Positions 20,001-30,900 of a DNA stretch of 64,000 nt are shown here, one piece after another. Source of the DNA: an uncultured Bacteroidales bacterium (lineage in GTDB: Bacteria; Bacteroidota; Bacteroidia; Bacteroidales; Bacteroidaceae); the NCBI GenBank assembly GCA_902787575.1, contig CADAGX010000007.1, positions 62,001-126,000 on the forward strand, written 5' to 3'. A program made the position numbers and the translations under genes. The stretch's first letter is position 1; each line of letters begins with the position of its first letter. The notes under the pieces were generated by a model that did no database searches, was not told where the DNA came from, and saw only the letters and a program-made list of their open reading frames with translations.

Positions 20001-20259
20001 CAACTGGATTCCCACCACAGGCGAGCCGAACGTCATGGCACGCGACATCATCTGCTCCAGCACACCTGTCGGAGTACCCATGTCTACATCTTCTAAGAAG
20101 ATTACATTGGATGCATCCAGTACGGCAGTCATCCACAGCATCGGACAGACCCTCAACCACACAGCGTTGGTGGGTGGCCGTCACGATAGCCAGTGGGCAA
20201 CCACGGGTGCCGCCAAGAAATATTTGAAGAGATTTGGAGTGATACGAGATACGCACTAA
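17038..20259 (+). CDS. Large surface lipoprotein with four FAS1-like domains
   Basis: A 1073-residue lipoprotein. The signal sequence ends in LLYAC with lipidation likely at Cys30; the next residues, KDE, match the lipoprotein surface-export signal described for Bacteroidetes, so it should be on the cell surface. Four FAS1-type signatures are seen: TVFVADDEAW (about 98-107), AAIFAPSDEALW (about 402-413), FTFFLPSDEAM (about 566-576) and YTVFVPTNEAV (about 832-842). No enzyme domain is recognised. SusC follows after 17 bases, so the protein probably works with that transporter as a surface binding protein. The substrate is unknown. Confidence 0.85.
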   Translation: MRMRKRFSKWSRQSTRMACLLAACGLLYACKDEFKLDDEKPTWLNSSIYESLQEGITRSDDGKHLTFNTYLRLLADKDVNPENVRPLTDVLNRTGSKTVFVADDEAWDQFFKQNALLPETDPWHTATSYENLSVSQKKLLIHTSMLNNAIVMENLASSEASNNTTPVRGEYMRRFTDVELTDSVAFDTPDKLPHSYSGVDKDYWARFREEDKGGIYLVKDNTPSMMLHFTSEHMRRNAVTDEDFAIIMGRERVTSDVHIYDALLVEKDQVCENGYVNVTEKVLKPLANMAEVIRENGRTNIFSHILDRFCAPFYEPDVTLAYKNVLKARGIEWNDRDSVFVKRYFSDLSYGHGGWGVEPGPDGTVLPYMPYKDESSKDIIPSLKFDPGWNGYYADVRQEKDMAAIFAPSDEALWKYFTEGGGLQLIETYGDPTKTYNSVEDLYQNIDQIPLGTLYALVGNHMQRSFVTTVPSKMTKILEPVTQDQIFYAEDIDKIDTCLLACNGAVYVMNGIYAPGDYTSVTSPAFISTTNNIMKWAIYNGSKDTKVEADYMGLNYYAYLKAMQSEFTFFLPSDEAMKYYYDPTSFKSTTKRLIQFGYKNQAFPITSKCINYDPATGVIGRAITGQGAAISTGTGSETTNRLKDILESHTIVHNIDSGQDNIRGENEYFLTKNGNAVKVVRDAEGHIVQALGGFQLENQRQNITSEHPGIETCNITKAFEGLKNGQTYILDAPLIPTYRSVYSILTNDEGYQGKTDEEWYAEDPYAKFFQLCECDENIVYRCGLVPLKDPTTGQNTSTSERNSGIKKFRIFGDASSGLFGLDKNVQFFNNYHYTVFVPTNEAVQAAIDNGLPTWEEIAADDSAMQVVTDQLDSLRAVLDAPDYVPTAADSALYNTLFPQAQKDSVMLQAKITYLTNFIRYHFFDNTVFLDKMAMEEREFVTSSYDNENGLFCKAHVKRVKEGGQSVLYVCDDARQLDANGKETSTLIHNWIPTTGEPNVMARDIICSSTPVGVPMSTSSKKITLDASSTAVIHSIGQTLNHTALVGGRHDSQWATTGAAKKYLKRFGVIRDTH

Positions 20260-20276
20260 TTAAAAACATTTTGACC

Positions 20277-23200
20277 ATGAACAAATCTATAAAGATCATA
20301 TTGCTTTGGGTCGCTGCTTTGATGGCACTGCCCATTAGCGCACAGCAACGGCGTATCTCAGGTACCGTATCTGACGACATAGACGTCATCATGGGAGCCA
20401 ACGTCGTTGAGAAAGACAAGAACAACCGTATCGTAAGCCAGACAATCACCGATATGAATGGTAACTTCACCATGAATATCAAGGACCCCAACAACACGCT
20501 GGTTGTCTCCTTCATCGGCTATAAGACCTTCTCACAGAAACTTGGCGGCAAGTCGGTTTACAAGATTACGCTTTCCGACAACACCAAGATGATGGACGAA
20601 GTGAAAGTAACAGGAAAGAAACTGGCAGCCACCACAGGTCTGGAGATTCCGGCCCGCGAGTTGGCCGGTGCCGTGCAGAAGTTTGATATGGCCGACATGG
20701 AAGGTCTTGCCTTCGAGTCGGTAGACCAGGCACTGCAGGGACAGATTGCCGGTCTCGACATCGTGCCCAACTCCGGTAACCTGGGAGCTGGTACGACCAT
20801 GCGTCTGCGTGGTACCAGCACCATCAACGGTAACGCACAGCCTCTGATTGTCGTGAACGACCACATCTTCGAACTTCCCGAAGACGCTCAGGACATCAAC
20901 TTCGAAACGATGGACAACGAGGAACAGTTCTCTACCCTGCTGAACGTGAACCCCGAAGACATCGAGAGCATCACCGTCCTCAAGGACGCTTCCACTGCAG
21001 CCAAGTGGGGTGTGAGAGGTTCTAACGGTGTAATCGAAATCAAGCTCCGCCGTGGTCACCGCGGTCCCACCAACGTGACATTCAGCTACAAGTTCACTGG
21101 CAACTGGAAGCGCGACGGATACAAGATGCTGAACGGCGACGGATACACCATGATGCTGAAGGAGGCTTACTACAACCCCTATCAGGTGCCCACAAGCCTG
21201 CCCGAGTTGGACTACAACCAGGAGTTGCCTTACATCTATAATCACTACAGCCACAACACAGACTGGGTGGACGAGGTAACACACTTGGGTAAGCAGCACA
21301 AATACTACGTGACACTCTCCGGTGGTGGTGAGAAAGCCACCTTCCGTGTCAGCGCCGGTTACGACAAGAGTACGAACTACGTCATTGGCCAGAAACTCGA
21401 CCGTTTCACCGTGGCCTCTGCACTCGACTACTACGTCAGCGACCGCATCACGTTCCGCAGCAACATCGGTTTGACCTTCACGGACAACAACAAGAACTAC
21501 GGTAACGATATATATGGACGCGCGCGTAAGGCAATGCCCAACATGAGCGTCCTCGAGTACGATGCTGCCGGCAACCCCACAGGCAACTACTTCAACATGC
21601 TTCCGTTGGCAGCCACCCTCGGACGTAATAACACATACAGCAGAAGTAACAACGGTATGATGACTTCCTACGACCTGCGCGACATGTTCGCAAACGGCAA
21701 CCCCGTGGCTCGCGCCATGAGGGCTTGGAACAAAGAGAAGCAGTACAACCTCACACCGCAGTTCGACGTTGAATACAAGTTGCTCGGCATCGACGACAAC
21801 CACCATCGCCTCAACTACAAGGGCGACGTGCAGGTGAACATCTACAACACCAGCAGCGACGAGTACTGCCCCAGCGAACTGAAGACAATGCCTTGGGTTT
21901 GGGGTGGCGACTACACGGCAGACGGTGTGGGTGCCAACGAACGTAACTACGTGGAGAACTGGGAGTACAAGTCACTCGAGTTCACCACACGTCACGACCT
22001 GAAGTACTATTCTGCCTTCAAGAACAAAGACCACAGCCTTATGGCCATGGCTCGCTTCGAGATGGCTATCGGAAACAGCAGCACCCAGACACTGGGCCTC
22101 TGGAACGTGCCCGACGGCATCACAGACCCCACCGTGGTGGCCCTGCTCCGCGCAGCCAGCGCATCGAACAACGACTGGCGCAGCCAGAGCTTCTTCGAGC
22201 AGATTCACTACTCCTACAAGACAAAGTACTCTCTCGACGCAACTCTCCGTACCGACGGTAGCACCAACTTCGGCCGCGGTCACAAATACGGCCACTTCCC
22301 CTCTGTGGGTGCTCGTTGGAACATCATCGAGGAGAAATGGATGCAGTGGTCTCGCCCTGTGCTGAGCGAACTTTCGTTCCGTCCCACTTGGGGTATCACC
22401 GGTAACACGGGCGGCGGCAGCTACAACCAATATAATAGGTACGCCTCCAGCGGTTACTACAACGGACACTCCGTAGTACTGCCCGAGAACCTCTCGCTGA
22501 CCGAAATCCGTTGGGAGAAGACAAAGCAGTGGAACCTCGGTTTCAACGCCAACTTCTTCGACAACAAGTTCGAGATGCAGCTCGAAGTTTACAACCGCAA
22601 GACCACCGACCTGCTGATGGACAACCTGCGCATCCCCAGCGCCAATGGCTACAGCTACTTGGCCAAGACGAATGCCGGTATCCTCCGCAACAAGGGATGG
22701 GAGTTGAACGGTTCTACAAGCCGCGACCTCATCAAGAAGGGTAAATTCTCCATGAAGATTCGTGCCAACATCGCACAGAACTTCAACGAAGTGGAAGAAA
22801 TGAACCCGCTCATCCTGGAAGCCCTCAACGGTTCCGAGACTTATCAGCCCGGCAACTTGAGCTACAACAAGCGCGTACAGATTGGCAACGCCTTGGGTTC
22901 CATCTACGGACTCCGCTACAAAGGCGTCTTCCGCTACGACTATGAGCACAACGGCTTCACACCCTCTTCTATCAATTCTTACGGCTACGCCGAAGTGGAC
23001 GCCAACGGAAACCTGATTTCCGAAAGCGGTCTCCCCGGCACCGGCTACGACAGAAAGGGCAACCCCATCAATACCGCAGCTGCAGCACAGCGCCGTGGTG
23101 AGAACTTCACCTGCCCCATCGCTTACGATGCCGACGGCAACATGCTGACAGACGCCAAGGGTATTCCTCTGAACCTCTACTATTGCTACAACGAGAGCTA

Positions 23201-23798
23201 CCGCTACAAGTTCCAGGGTGGCGATGCCATCTACGAAGACGTGAACCACGACGGACAGATCGACCGCTACGATATGGTTTACCTCGGCAACTCGAACCCC
23301 AAGTGCAATGGTGGTTTCGGTTTCCAGATGTGGTACGGCCGCTTCTCTATCAACACTGGCTTCAACTTCCGTATGGGCAACAAGATTGTGAACATGGCCC
23401 GCATGGAACTCGAGAGCATGCGTAACAACGATAACCAGAGCTTCGCCACCACATGGCGCTGGCGTAAGAACGGCGATGAGACAGTCATCCCGCGCGCACT
23501 GAGTACTGTACACGGCTACAGAAGCTACAACTCTCTGCCCAGCGACCGCTACGTAGAGGATGGTAACTACCTGCGCTTCCAGTATCTTCAGGTGTCCTAC
23601 GAATTCGACCCGAAGAAACTCAAGAAGTACGGTATCCGCAATCTGAAACTGTTCGCCTCTGTGAACAATATTTGGGTATGGACGAAGTACACGGGTATCG
23701 ACCCCGACGTTTCTCCTCAGGGATTCGCCATCTGTATGGATAACTCCCGTACGCCCCGTGACAAGTCATTTACGTGCAGTATCAACCTCGGCTTCTAA
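20277..23798 (+). CDS. SusC/RagA-family TonB-dependent outer-membrane transporter
   Basis: A 1173-residue importer. The start at 20277 gives the signal MNKSIKIILLWVAALMALPISAQ. Then come a carboxypeptidase-like regulatory domain (residues about 28-110, RISGTVSD to TLSDNTK), a plug domain (about 120-250, with VDQALQGQIAGLDIV and MRLRGTSTI typical of SusC) and a large 22-strand barrel. The last residues are INLGF, with the usual terminal Phe. It pairs with the SusD gene 11 bases downstream and is likely co-transcribed with the FAS1 lipoprotein upstream. Energy comes from TonB, which is not encoded here. Confidence 0.93.
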   Translation: MNKSIKIILLWVAALMALPISAQQRRISGTVSDDIDVIMGANVVEKDKNNRIVSQTITDMNGNFTMNIKDPNNTLVVSFIGYKTFSQKLGGKSVYKITLSDNTKMMDEVKVTGKKLAATTGLEIPARELAGAVQKFDMADMEGLAFESVDQALQGQIAGLDIVPNSGNLGAGTTMRLRGTSTINGNAQPLIVVNDHIFELPEDAQDINFETMDNEEQFSTLLNVNPEDIESITVLKDASTAAKWGVRGSNGVIEIKLRRGHRGPTNVTFSYKFTGNWKRDGYKMLNGDGYTMMLKEAYYNPYQVPTSLPELDYNQELPYIYNHYSHNTDWVDEVTHLGKQHKYYVTLSGGGEKATFRVSAGYDKSTNYVIGQKLDRFTVASALDYYVSDRITFRSNIGLTFTDNNKNYGNDIYGRARKAMPNMSVLEYDAAGNPTGNYFNMLPLAATLGRNNTYSRSNNGMMTSYDLRDMFANGNPVARAMRAWNKEKQYNLTPQFDVEYKLLGIDDNHHRLNYKGDVQVNIYNTSSDEYCPSELKTMPWVWGGDYTADGVGANERNYVENWEYKSLEFTTRHDLKYYSAFKNKDHSLMAMARFEMAIGNSSTQTLGLWNVPDGITDPTVVALLRAASASNNDWRSQSFFEQIHYSYKTKYSLDATLRTDGSTNFGRGHKYGHFPSVGARWNIIEEKWMQWSRPVLSELSFRPTWGITGNTGGGSYNQYNRYASSGYYNGHSVVLPENLSLTEIRWEKTKQWNLGFNANFFDNKFEMQLEVYNRKTTDLLMDNLRIPSANGYSYLAKTNAGILRNKGWELNGSTSRDLIKKGKFSMKIRANIAQNFNEVEEMNPLILEALNGSETYQPGNLSYNKRVQIGNALGSIYGLRYKGVFRYDYEHNGFTPSSINSYGYAEVDANGNLISESGLPGTGYDRKGNPINTAAAAQRRGENFTCPIAYDADGNMLTDAKGIPLNLYYCYNESYRYKFQGGDAIYEDVNHDGQIDRYDMVYLGNSNPKCNGGFGFQMWYGRFSINTGFNFRMGNKIVNMARMELESMRNNDNQSFATTWRWRKNGDETVIPRALSTVHGYRSYNSLPSDRYVEDGNYLRFQYLQVSYEFDPKKLKKYGIRNLKLFASVNNIWVWTKYTGIDPDVSPQGFAICMDNSRTPRDKSFTCSINLGF

Positions 23799-23809
23799 GA
23801 CATTACGAC

Positions 23810-25753
23810 ATGAAAAAGTATATAAATATATTCAAATCCGCCTGCTTGCTGGGTGTTATGACTGTGACCACCACGTCTTGCGAAGACTGGCTGACCACCT
23901 ATCCTCAGAACCGCGTGGTTGAAGAGCAGTTCTGGGAGGACAAGAACGACCTCGAGGGCGTGCGCTACGCAGCCTACAAGCAGATGTGCTCAACCGTATC
24001 CGACTTTGCTGTGTGGGGCGACTTGCGTTCAGATACCTACGTGCTGAACCCCACCAGACACAGCGATCAAAAAAACCGCGACACTTACGAGGAGATCATG
24101 CAGGGTATGCCAGACTCCAGTATGTCACAGTTCGAATGGGATGGTGTGTATAAGACCATCAACTTCTGTAACAAGGTGCTGCAACACGGCGCCGAAGTAT
24201 TGGCCCGCGACAAACAGTTCACCACTGCTGAGTGGCAGCAGATGCGTGCCGAGATTACAGCTCTGCGCGCGCTGAACTATTTCTATCTGATTCGCGCATT
24301 CAAGGATATTCCCTACACCACCAAGGTCATCAACAACGACACGGAAGTAGAGAAATTCGGACTGACGAACCAGTTGGTAGTGCTCGACTCCATCATTCTG
24401 GATTGCGAACGCGTGGCCGGACAAGCCCGTGTACGTTTCACTTCGCTGAGAGACACGAAGGGCATGATTACCAACAGTGCCATCTACGCCATGTTGGCCG
24501 ACATGTATCTCTGGCGTGCCTCGCTGCGCCAGGGACGTTTCGGAAAGACCGCAACGGATACCGTCATGGCAGACACCGGTGCAGTGGCACACTCTGTAAT
24601 GGGCGACTATCAGCTCTGCTCCGACTATGCAGACAAGGCATTGGCTTCTCTGGCCAGGCAGAACGAAGAGGCGAACCGCGGCTACGGACGCACGCTTCTT
24701 GAAACAAAGAGCTACAAGCTGCCCAACTGCGACATGATTGCCAACAAGTTCGAAGGTGCGAACCAGAACACACAGCCTCAGCTCATAGCTCAGGCCAACA
24801 TCTTCGCCGGCTCATACAGCACGGGAAGTGATGTTGGAGACCTAATGGGACAGAACAGCTACGAAAGTATCTTTGAGCTGCAGTTCGACGGCGGCGACAA
24901 CAGAGAGAACAAAGTGGTGAACAGCCTGTACGGACAATCCAACGGCACACACCTGGCAGTAAGCCAGGATGCCATTGGTGCCATCTTCGACGGTGCCGGA
25001 ACCGACGACTATCTCTTCGACACCCGCACATGGTTTGGTGCACAGAACAGAATCAGACCACGTGGCTCCAGCGGAAGTTCGAGCACCCTGAGTGGTTGGT
25101 ACTGCGTCAAGTACATGCGCCCGGCTGCAGATCTGAGCGAAGGTGCCCAGAAGGAAGTTACGGTTTACACAACCAGCTACGCATTCAACAACTGGATTAT
25201 CTACCGTATGACCGATGTGATGCTGATGAAGGCTGAGGCCAAAGCTTGCCTTGGCACCAGAACCGACGTCGAAGAGTGTCTCGAGTACACAAATGCCGTA
25301 CACCGCCGCTCCTACTGCGACTTCAAGAACGGTATTGCAGTATCTGAGGACGTAACGACAACGCCTACCACATGGAAAAAGGGCGACGCCATCCGCACGG
25401 GTACCGACTACGTGAAGATGGTAATGAACGAACGTCAGATTGAGCTCATCGGTGAAGGCAAACGCTGGTTTGACCTGGTACGCTGGGCCGAGCGCAACGC
25501 AGATTCCACAAAGGAAACCGCCGACGAGAGAGAAAGCACCGACGAACAGTTCGTAGGAAACGGACAGACAGGTGTGGAACTGATGGTGGAGACATTCATG
25601 CAGAAGACTTATGCCAAGCTCTACAAGGTTCTGAAGAACCGCTTCAAGAACCGCTACGGCCTCTACTGCCCCATCTACTACATGGAGGTGAAGGCAAGCG
25701 ATGGCAAGATAACGCAGAATCCTGTATGGAACAAGTCTAAGTACGACAACTGA
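23810..25753 (+). CDS. SusD/RagB-family nutrient-binding lipoprotein
   Basis: A 647-residue surface lipoprotein that should cap the SusC transporter encoded just upstream. The start at 23810 gives a signal ending TTTSC, lipidated at Cys24; the earlier ATG at 23774 lies inside susC. The N-terminal helical TPR-like scaffold includes ALRALNYFYLIRAFKDIPY, and the SusD_RagB C-terminal region includes NERQIELIGEGKRWFDLVRWAE, both family signatures. The ligand is unknown. Confidence 0.93.
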   Translation: MKKYINIFKSACLLGVMTVTTTSCEDWLTTYPQNRVVEEQFWEDKNDLEGVRYAAYKQMCSTVSDFAVWGDLRSDTYVLNPTRHSDQKNRDTYEEIMQGMPDSSMSQFEWDGVYKTINFCNKVLQHGAEVLARDKQFTTAEWQQMRAEITALRALNYFYLIRAFKDIPYTTKVINNDTEVEKFGLTNQLVVLDSIILDCERVAGQARVRFTSLRDTKGMITNSAIYAMLADMYLWRASLRQGRFGKTATDTVMADTGAVAHSVMGDYQLCSDYADKALASLARQNEEANRGYGRTLLETKSYKLPNCDMIANKFEGANQNTQPQLIAQANIFAGSYSTGSDVGDLMGQNSYESIFELQFDGGDNRENKVVNSLYGQSNGTHLAVSQDAIGAIFDGAGTDDYLFDTRTWFGAQNRIRPRGSSGSSSTLSGWYCVKYMRPAADLSEGAQKEVTVYTTSYAFNNWIIYRMTDVMLMKAEAKACLGTRTDVEECLEYTNAVHRRSYCDFKNGIAVSEDVTTTPTTWKKGDAIRTGTDYVKMVMNERQIELIGEGKRWFDLVRWAERNADSTKETADERESTDEQFVGNGQTGVELMVETFMQKTYAKLYKVLKNRFKNRYGLYCPIYYMEVKASDGKITQNPVWNKSKYDN

Positions 25754-25826
25754 TATTATATATAATAAGGTATAACGTACATTCGAGAACCTTCAGAGTA
25801 AAACATCTTAAAAACATTGTCAATGC

Positions 25827-25843
25827 CTATCCTCTTCGGATAG
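25827..25843 (+). other. Short hairpin in the gap before the second FAS1 gene
   Basis: CTATCC/GGATAG arms with a five-base loop in the 161-base gap between SusD and the next FAS1 lipoprotein. There is no T run, so it is not a standard terminator. It could be an RNA processing or stability element. Nothing else stands out in the gap. Confidence 0.3.
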
Positions 25844-25914
25844 AGATTGCAAGCGAGAAGAAACAGACAAGAGACAATTTCAAATCCGAAGAAGGAACAA
25901 ACAATATCAAAGAT

Positions 25915-27933
25915 ATGGCTAAGAAAAGATTAAACATGTACCTCGGAGCATTCACCGTTGGCGTGGCACTTTTGGCCACCCAAGGATGTTCCGACAGTTG
26001 GGACGAGCACTACAGTCCAGAGGGTTCCTCCAACTCCGAGGTCACCGAGACACTTTGGGATGTAATCAAAAACAATCCCGACCTGACGCGCTTCGCAGAC
26101 ATTCTGGAGCACGCCAGATACTACAGAGACGAGAAGCACCGCGCAGAATATGTAGATGAGAGCGGCAAGACCGTGACCTACACTTATGCAGACATCTTGA
26201 AGAGCGGACAGGTGACCACCGTATGGGCACCCGTGAACAGCGCTTTCACCGAAGACGAATACAAGGACTGGTTACAGAGATGCGAAACCGATGGTTACAA
26301 CGTACAACAGCAGTTTTGCACCAACCACATCGCACTCTGGCGCCATCCTCTCTCGGGCTCCGAGATAGACACCATCAAGGTGATGAATGGCAAGAACCTG
26401 ATATTCGACAAGGGCGCAGCCACATTCCAGAGCGTTCAAATCGACACGCGCGAAGGCATGTGCAACATTGCAGCAGCCAATGGCACCCTGCATTGCCTGA
26501 AAGGTGTTGCTCCGTTCAACTTCAACCTCTACGAGTATGTGAAGTTCAGCGGCGACCTGCCCCTCTTCCAGGAGTATATGATCAGCAAGGACACCACATA
26601 CTTCTATGAAAAAGAAAGTATCGAGGGCAAACCTGACATTTACGGTAATCCCACGTACGTGGACAGCGTTTACAGAATGTCCAACCAGCTTGTTAATAAA
26701 AGCTACCTGCCTCAGAGCACCGACTACGATAAGTTCCTGACGAACCAACTCGGCTACAATGCTCACGTCGAGGCTGAAGACTCCATGTTCATCATGATTA
26801 CGCCCACCGACGCAGGCTGGAACGCAGCTTACGACAAGCTGAAGTCATTCTATGTCTATGCCGACAAGTATGAGAACAAGGTGAAAGGCAACTCTGGTAC
26901 CACCGAGTACATCGAAGAGTATCAGGCCGACTCCGTACAGGAGCAGGGTATCAAGCAGAACATCATAGCTCCGCTGGTATTCAACATCCACAAGCAGCCG
27001 AAGATTGGCGGCATACAGACGGGAACTCCTTGGACGCTGGAGTATTTCATCAAGACCGCAGGAGCTGAAGCCGAATACTTCCTCAACATGCGTGGCGATA
27101 CACTTCGCTCACTCGACACATGGGACAAGACGACCCTCTTCAACGGCACGCCCAAGAAGATGAGTAACGGCTACGCCTACGTGTCGGACGAATGGAACTT
27201 CCCCGTAGAGTACTACAAGCCCGATGTGCATGTTGAAGTCAATGGTCTGCACCTGTTCTACAAGACAAACGATGCACAGAGCTTCAAGGGAAGAGGTAGC
27301 ACACGTTCCTTCAACAACACCGCATTTGCCGAAGTGACCGAAAGATATGGTAAGGTGAGCAAGAACAACTTCTATCTGCTGGAGCCGTCGGGTACCACAA
27401 ACCCGCAAGGCGAAATCAGACTTCAGGGTAACCTGAACGAAGCATACGTTCCCAACGCAAGAGTGATGAGCGGAACCTACGACGTCAAACTCGTCTTGGT
27501 ACCCTACTGGTACAAGCTCCTCTCCGATGCCGGAAGCTGGAAGAACTACTACTGCGCGACTTACAGCGTAGACCCCGAGGCTTACGATACGCTGGGCATC
27601 GACACCACCTTTATGATGCACTACATCGACTCCATCTCTAACTTGGAGAAGAACAAGTTCACGGCGCAGGTACGTTATGCCAATAATGCCAAGAACGGCA
27701 AGGACGTTCTCTTCCCGACATCTCCCAAGGCCATCGAGTATGATGCCAAAAAGGTGGATACGGTGACCGTCATCGAGAACTTCACCTTCCCGTATTCGTA
27801 CAAAGATGTACGCAATAGCTATCCCACACTGGTTCTCGTAGGAAAGCCCTCTGCACAGGAAGTGAGAAAAGGCTATATCCGCGAAATCTGTATCGACCGG
27901 ATTATACTCGAGAGCAAAGAGAAGAACCAGTGA
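25915..27933 (+). CDS. Two-FAS1-domain lipoprotein of the SusC/D block
   Basis: A 672-residue lipoprotein with signal ending ATQGC (lipidation at Cys25). The first FAS1 domain lies at about residues 40-205 (VTTVWAPVNSAFTEDEY near 100). A second lies at about 205-390 (MFIMITPTDAGWNAAYDKL near 290). The C-terminal third looks like a beta-rich domain (SGTYDVKLVLVPYW). It differs in sequence from the 702/710-residue pair but has the same order of parts. It sits between two SusC/D pairs, 161 bases after the first and 33 before the second SusC, and may serve either. Confidence 0.83.
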   Translation: MAKKRLNMYLGAFTVGVALLATQGCSDSWDEHYSPEGSSNSEVTETLWDVIKNNPDLTRFADILEHARYYRDEKHRAEYVDESGKTVTYTYADILKSGQVTTVWAPVNSAFTEDEYKDWLQRCETDGYNVQQQFCTNHIALWRHPLSGSEIDTIKVMNGKNLIFDKGAATFQSVQIDTREGMCNIAAANGTLHCLKGVAPFNFNLYEYVKFSGDLPLFQEYMISKDTTYFYEKESIEGKPDIYGNPTYVDSVYRMSNQLVNKSYLPQSTDYDKFLTNQLGYNAHVEAEDSMFIMITPTDAGWNAAYDKLKSFYVYADKYENKVKGNSGTTEYIEEYQADSVQEQGIKQNIIAPLVFNIHKQPKIGGIQTGTPWTLEYFIKTAGAEAEYFLNMRGDTLRSLDTWDKTTLFNGTPKKMSNGYAYVSDEWNFPVEYYKPDVHVEVNGLHLFYKTNDAQSFKGRGSTRSFNNTAFAEVTERYGKVSKNNFYLLEPSGTTNPQGEIRLQGNLNEAYVPNARVMSGTYDVKLVLVPYWYKLLSDAGSWKNYYCATYSVDPEAYDTLGIDTTFMMHYIDSISNLEKNKFTAQVRYANNAKNGKDVLFPTSPKAIEYDAKKVDTVTVIENFTFPYSYKDVRNSYPTLVLVGKPSAQEVRKGYIREICIDRIILESKEKNQ

Positions 27934-27966
27934 TAAATGTTGTTGCCTCTTAAAACATACAAGAAT

Positions 27967-30900
27967 ATGAAAAATCGTATCAATAATACATTCCTGCACA
28001 AAGTGCTTGGCACAGGTTTGTGCTTCATAATTCTCTTTGGCATGAACATCGAAACGGTGACAGCACAAGGAGAAGGTGACAGCACAGACGGAGCCGTGCG
28101 CCAAATCGTCAAATCCCGCAAGAAAGGGAAGGAATATGAGACAAAGACCGTGCAAGGCACCATCACAGATGATGCCACGGGCGAAGCTATGGGTGGTGTG
28201 CGCATCCAGGCTCTGGGATTGGAACAGTATTCTACGCTGACCGAGGAAGACGGAACCTACAAACTCGACATTCCCACTTTCTCAGACGCTGTCTATGTGT
28301 ACGCCGAAGGCTACACTCCCCTGCAGATTGCAGTGAAGGACGGGAAAGCAGACGGAAAGATGATTTCCACCCACTTCAACAGTTTCTACACCGAAGGTAC
28401 AAGCATCACTTCGCAGCGTACCGTCACACTGGACCAGACAAGTGGCATCACCCTTCAGCCCGAAATTGAAAATCATCTGGCTGGTGACATCCACACTACC
28501 ATGCGTAGCGGTGTTCCCGGTGTGGGCAGCTACATGACCATCCGTGGTGTGAACTCCATCAACGCAAATGCGCAGCCACTGGTTATTCTGGATGGCAACA
28601 TGATTGACTCGCAGTACGACAGAACCACGCTTCACGAAGGTTTCTACAACAACATTCTGGCTGGCATCGACCCCGAGAACATCGAGAGCATCCAAGTCAT
28701 TAAGAATGCAACGGCACTCTACGGAGCAAAAGGTGCTAACGGAGTCATCATCATTACCACCAAGCGCGGTAAGAGCATGGCCACGAAGATTAACGTACGC
28801 GTTTACGGCGGTGTGGAACTCACTCCCAAGAAACTCGACATGCTGAACGGCGACCAGTACTCCACCTACCTGAGCGACTTCGCAAGTACGGTGAAGAATG
28901 TTACCTCGAGCAAGCTCAGCAGCTTCCAGTTCCTGGACAAGAGCCCGAGCAACTACTATCGCAATGTGTTCAGCAACAACACCGATTGGCAGAAGGATAT
29001 GTACCGCACTGCTTTCACCCAGAACTACAAGATTGGCGTGGAAGGTGGTGATGAAATCGGTATGTACGCCCTCTCGCTGGGCTATGCCAAGAGTCAAGGC
29101 ACTGGCGAAGGCACCGACATGGACCGCCTGAACCTGCGATTCAACACAGACATCAAGGTGTTCAGCAAGGTTCACACCGGACTCGACATTGCCTTCAACC
29201 AGACAAGCTACAATATTCTGGACAACGGTTGGAGCGAGAACTACGACATGCAGAACATCGGTTCCACAAATGTGCTGGGTGTAGTTTCTGCACCGTTCAT
29301 CAGCCCATACGCATACTACTACGACGAGACCTCCACGGCACCGATTTCGGCCGACCGTCTGGTTCTCTCGAGAGAATATGCCGGCAAGTACGCCAGCAGT
29401 GGTGGCACATGGGTTCAGAACCCCTTCTGCTTCCCCTCAGAATTCCAGAGCAGCAACGTCAGAATCAACGAGTCGCTTCGTAACCCCTACTGGATTCTCG
29501 AGAACGGAAAAGGCAAGAACAAGAACTATGCACAGTCCACGTCAATCAACCTGAACGTCAGCCCGACCTACCAAGTCACAAAGACATTCAGCATCAGCGA
29601 CCGCTTCAATTATGGTTTGGTACGTAACAACGAGAAGTACTTCCTCCCGATTGCCGGTACGACGCAATACTATCTGCAAGACCTCGGCAATATCACCAGC
29701 GTACTGAAAACCCTCTTTGCAAAGGAGACCACCATCAACAACGACTTCCGCCTGAACTGGAAGAATACCTATGGTGCACATACAATCGACGTGATGGGTG
29801 GATTCCGCTACAACAACTATTCGTACTCGTACAACTACATGCGTGGTTACAACAACGAGAACGACAAGTTGCCCAACCTGAGCAAAGACATGAAGTACAT
29901 CAACTACGACGGAGCCAACGACAACTGGATTGACATGGCATACTATCTGAATGCCAACTACAACTACAAGAATCGCTACTTCGCCGAGTTCACACTCAGC
30001 AGTCAGGCCAGCAGCCGCTTCGGTGACGATACGGATGACGGCCTCCACATCGGTGGCGTTAGCTGGGGCCTCTTCCCCTCGCTTCAACTGGGTTGGCTCA
30101 TCAGCAACGAGAAGTGGTTCAAGACAGGCAAGGGCATCCAGTACCTGAAACTTACAGCTGGCGTAGACCAGAGCGGTAACGACGACCTCGACTACTACGC
30201 AGCACGTACCTACTGGGAGAGCCAGATGGTGACACACAACACTGTGGGTCTTGTGCTGAAGAACATCGAGAACAGCACCGTGCAGTGGGAGACCACCACG
30301 AAGTACAACGTGGCCCTGCAGGGAAGCTTCCTCAACAACCGCCTGCAGGCTGGCGTAGATCTATTCTGGCATAAGACGGACGACCTGCTTACCTACAAGC
30401 AGCTGAGCTACGCTTCCGGTTTGCAAGACAACTATTGGACCAACGAAGGTGCACTGACCAACAAGGGCTTCGAGTTCAACGCCAACGCTGCACTCATCAA
30501 CAAGAAGAACTGGAAATGGGAAGTAGGCGCCACATTGGGTCACTACAACAACAAGATTACCGACCTGCCCAGCAGCAACCGCATCGAGCTGGCCGACGTA
30601 AACGGCAACGGCCAGCAAGTAATCAACGGCTATACCAACAGCATCTTTGGAACAGACAACATCCTCACGGCTGTGGGACATGCAGTTGGTAGCTTCTATG
30701 GCTGGCAGACCGACGGCATCATTGCCAACGACGCAGAAGCCAGCACGGCTTACAACGGCGTCGATTATCTGAAATATCCGACAGGACTGGCTGACGCAGC
30801 CAAGAAGTACGCCAACTTCAAGAGCGGCGACGTTCGCTTCATCGACCAGAACGGCGACGGAGTCATCGACAATGCCGACCGCGTTGTTATTGGCAATCCC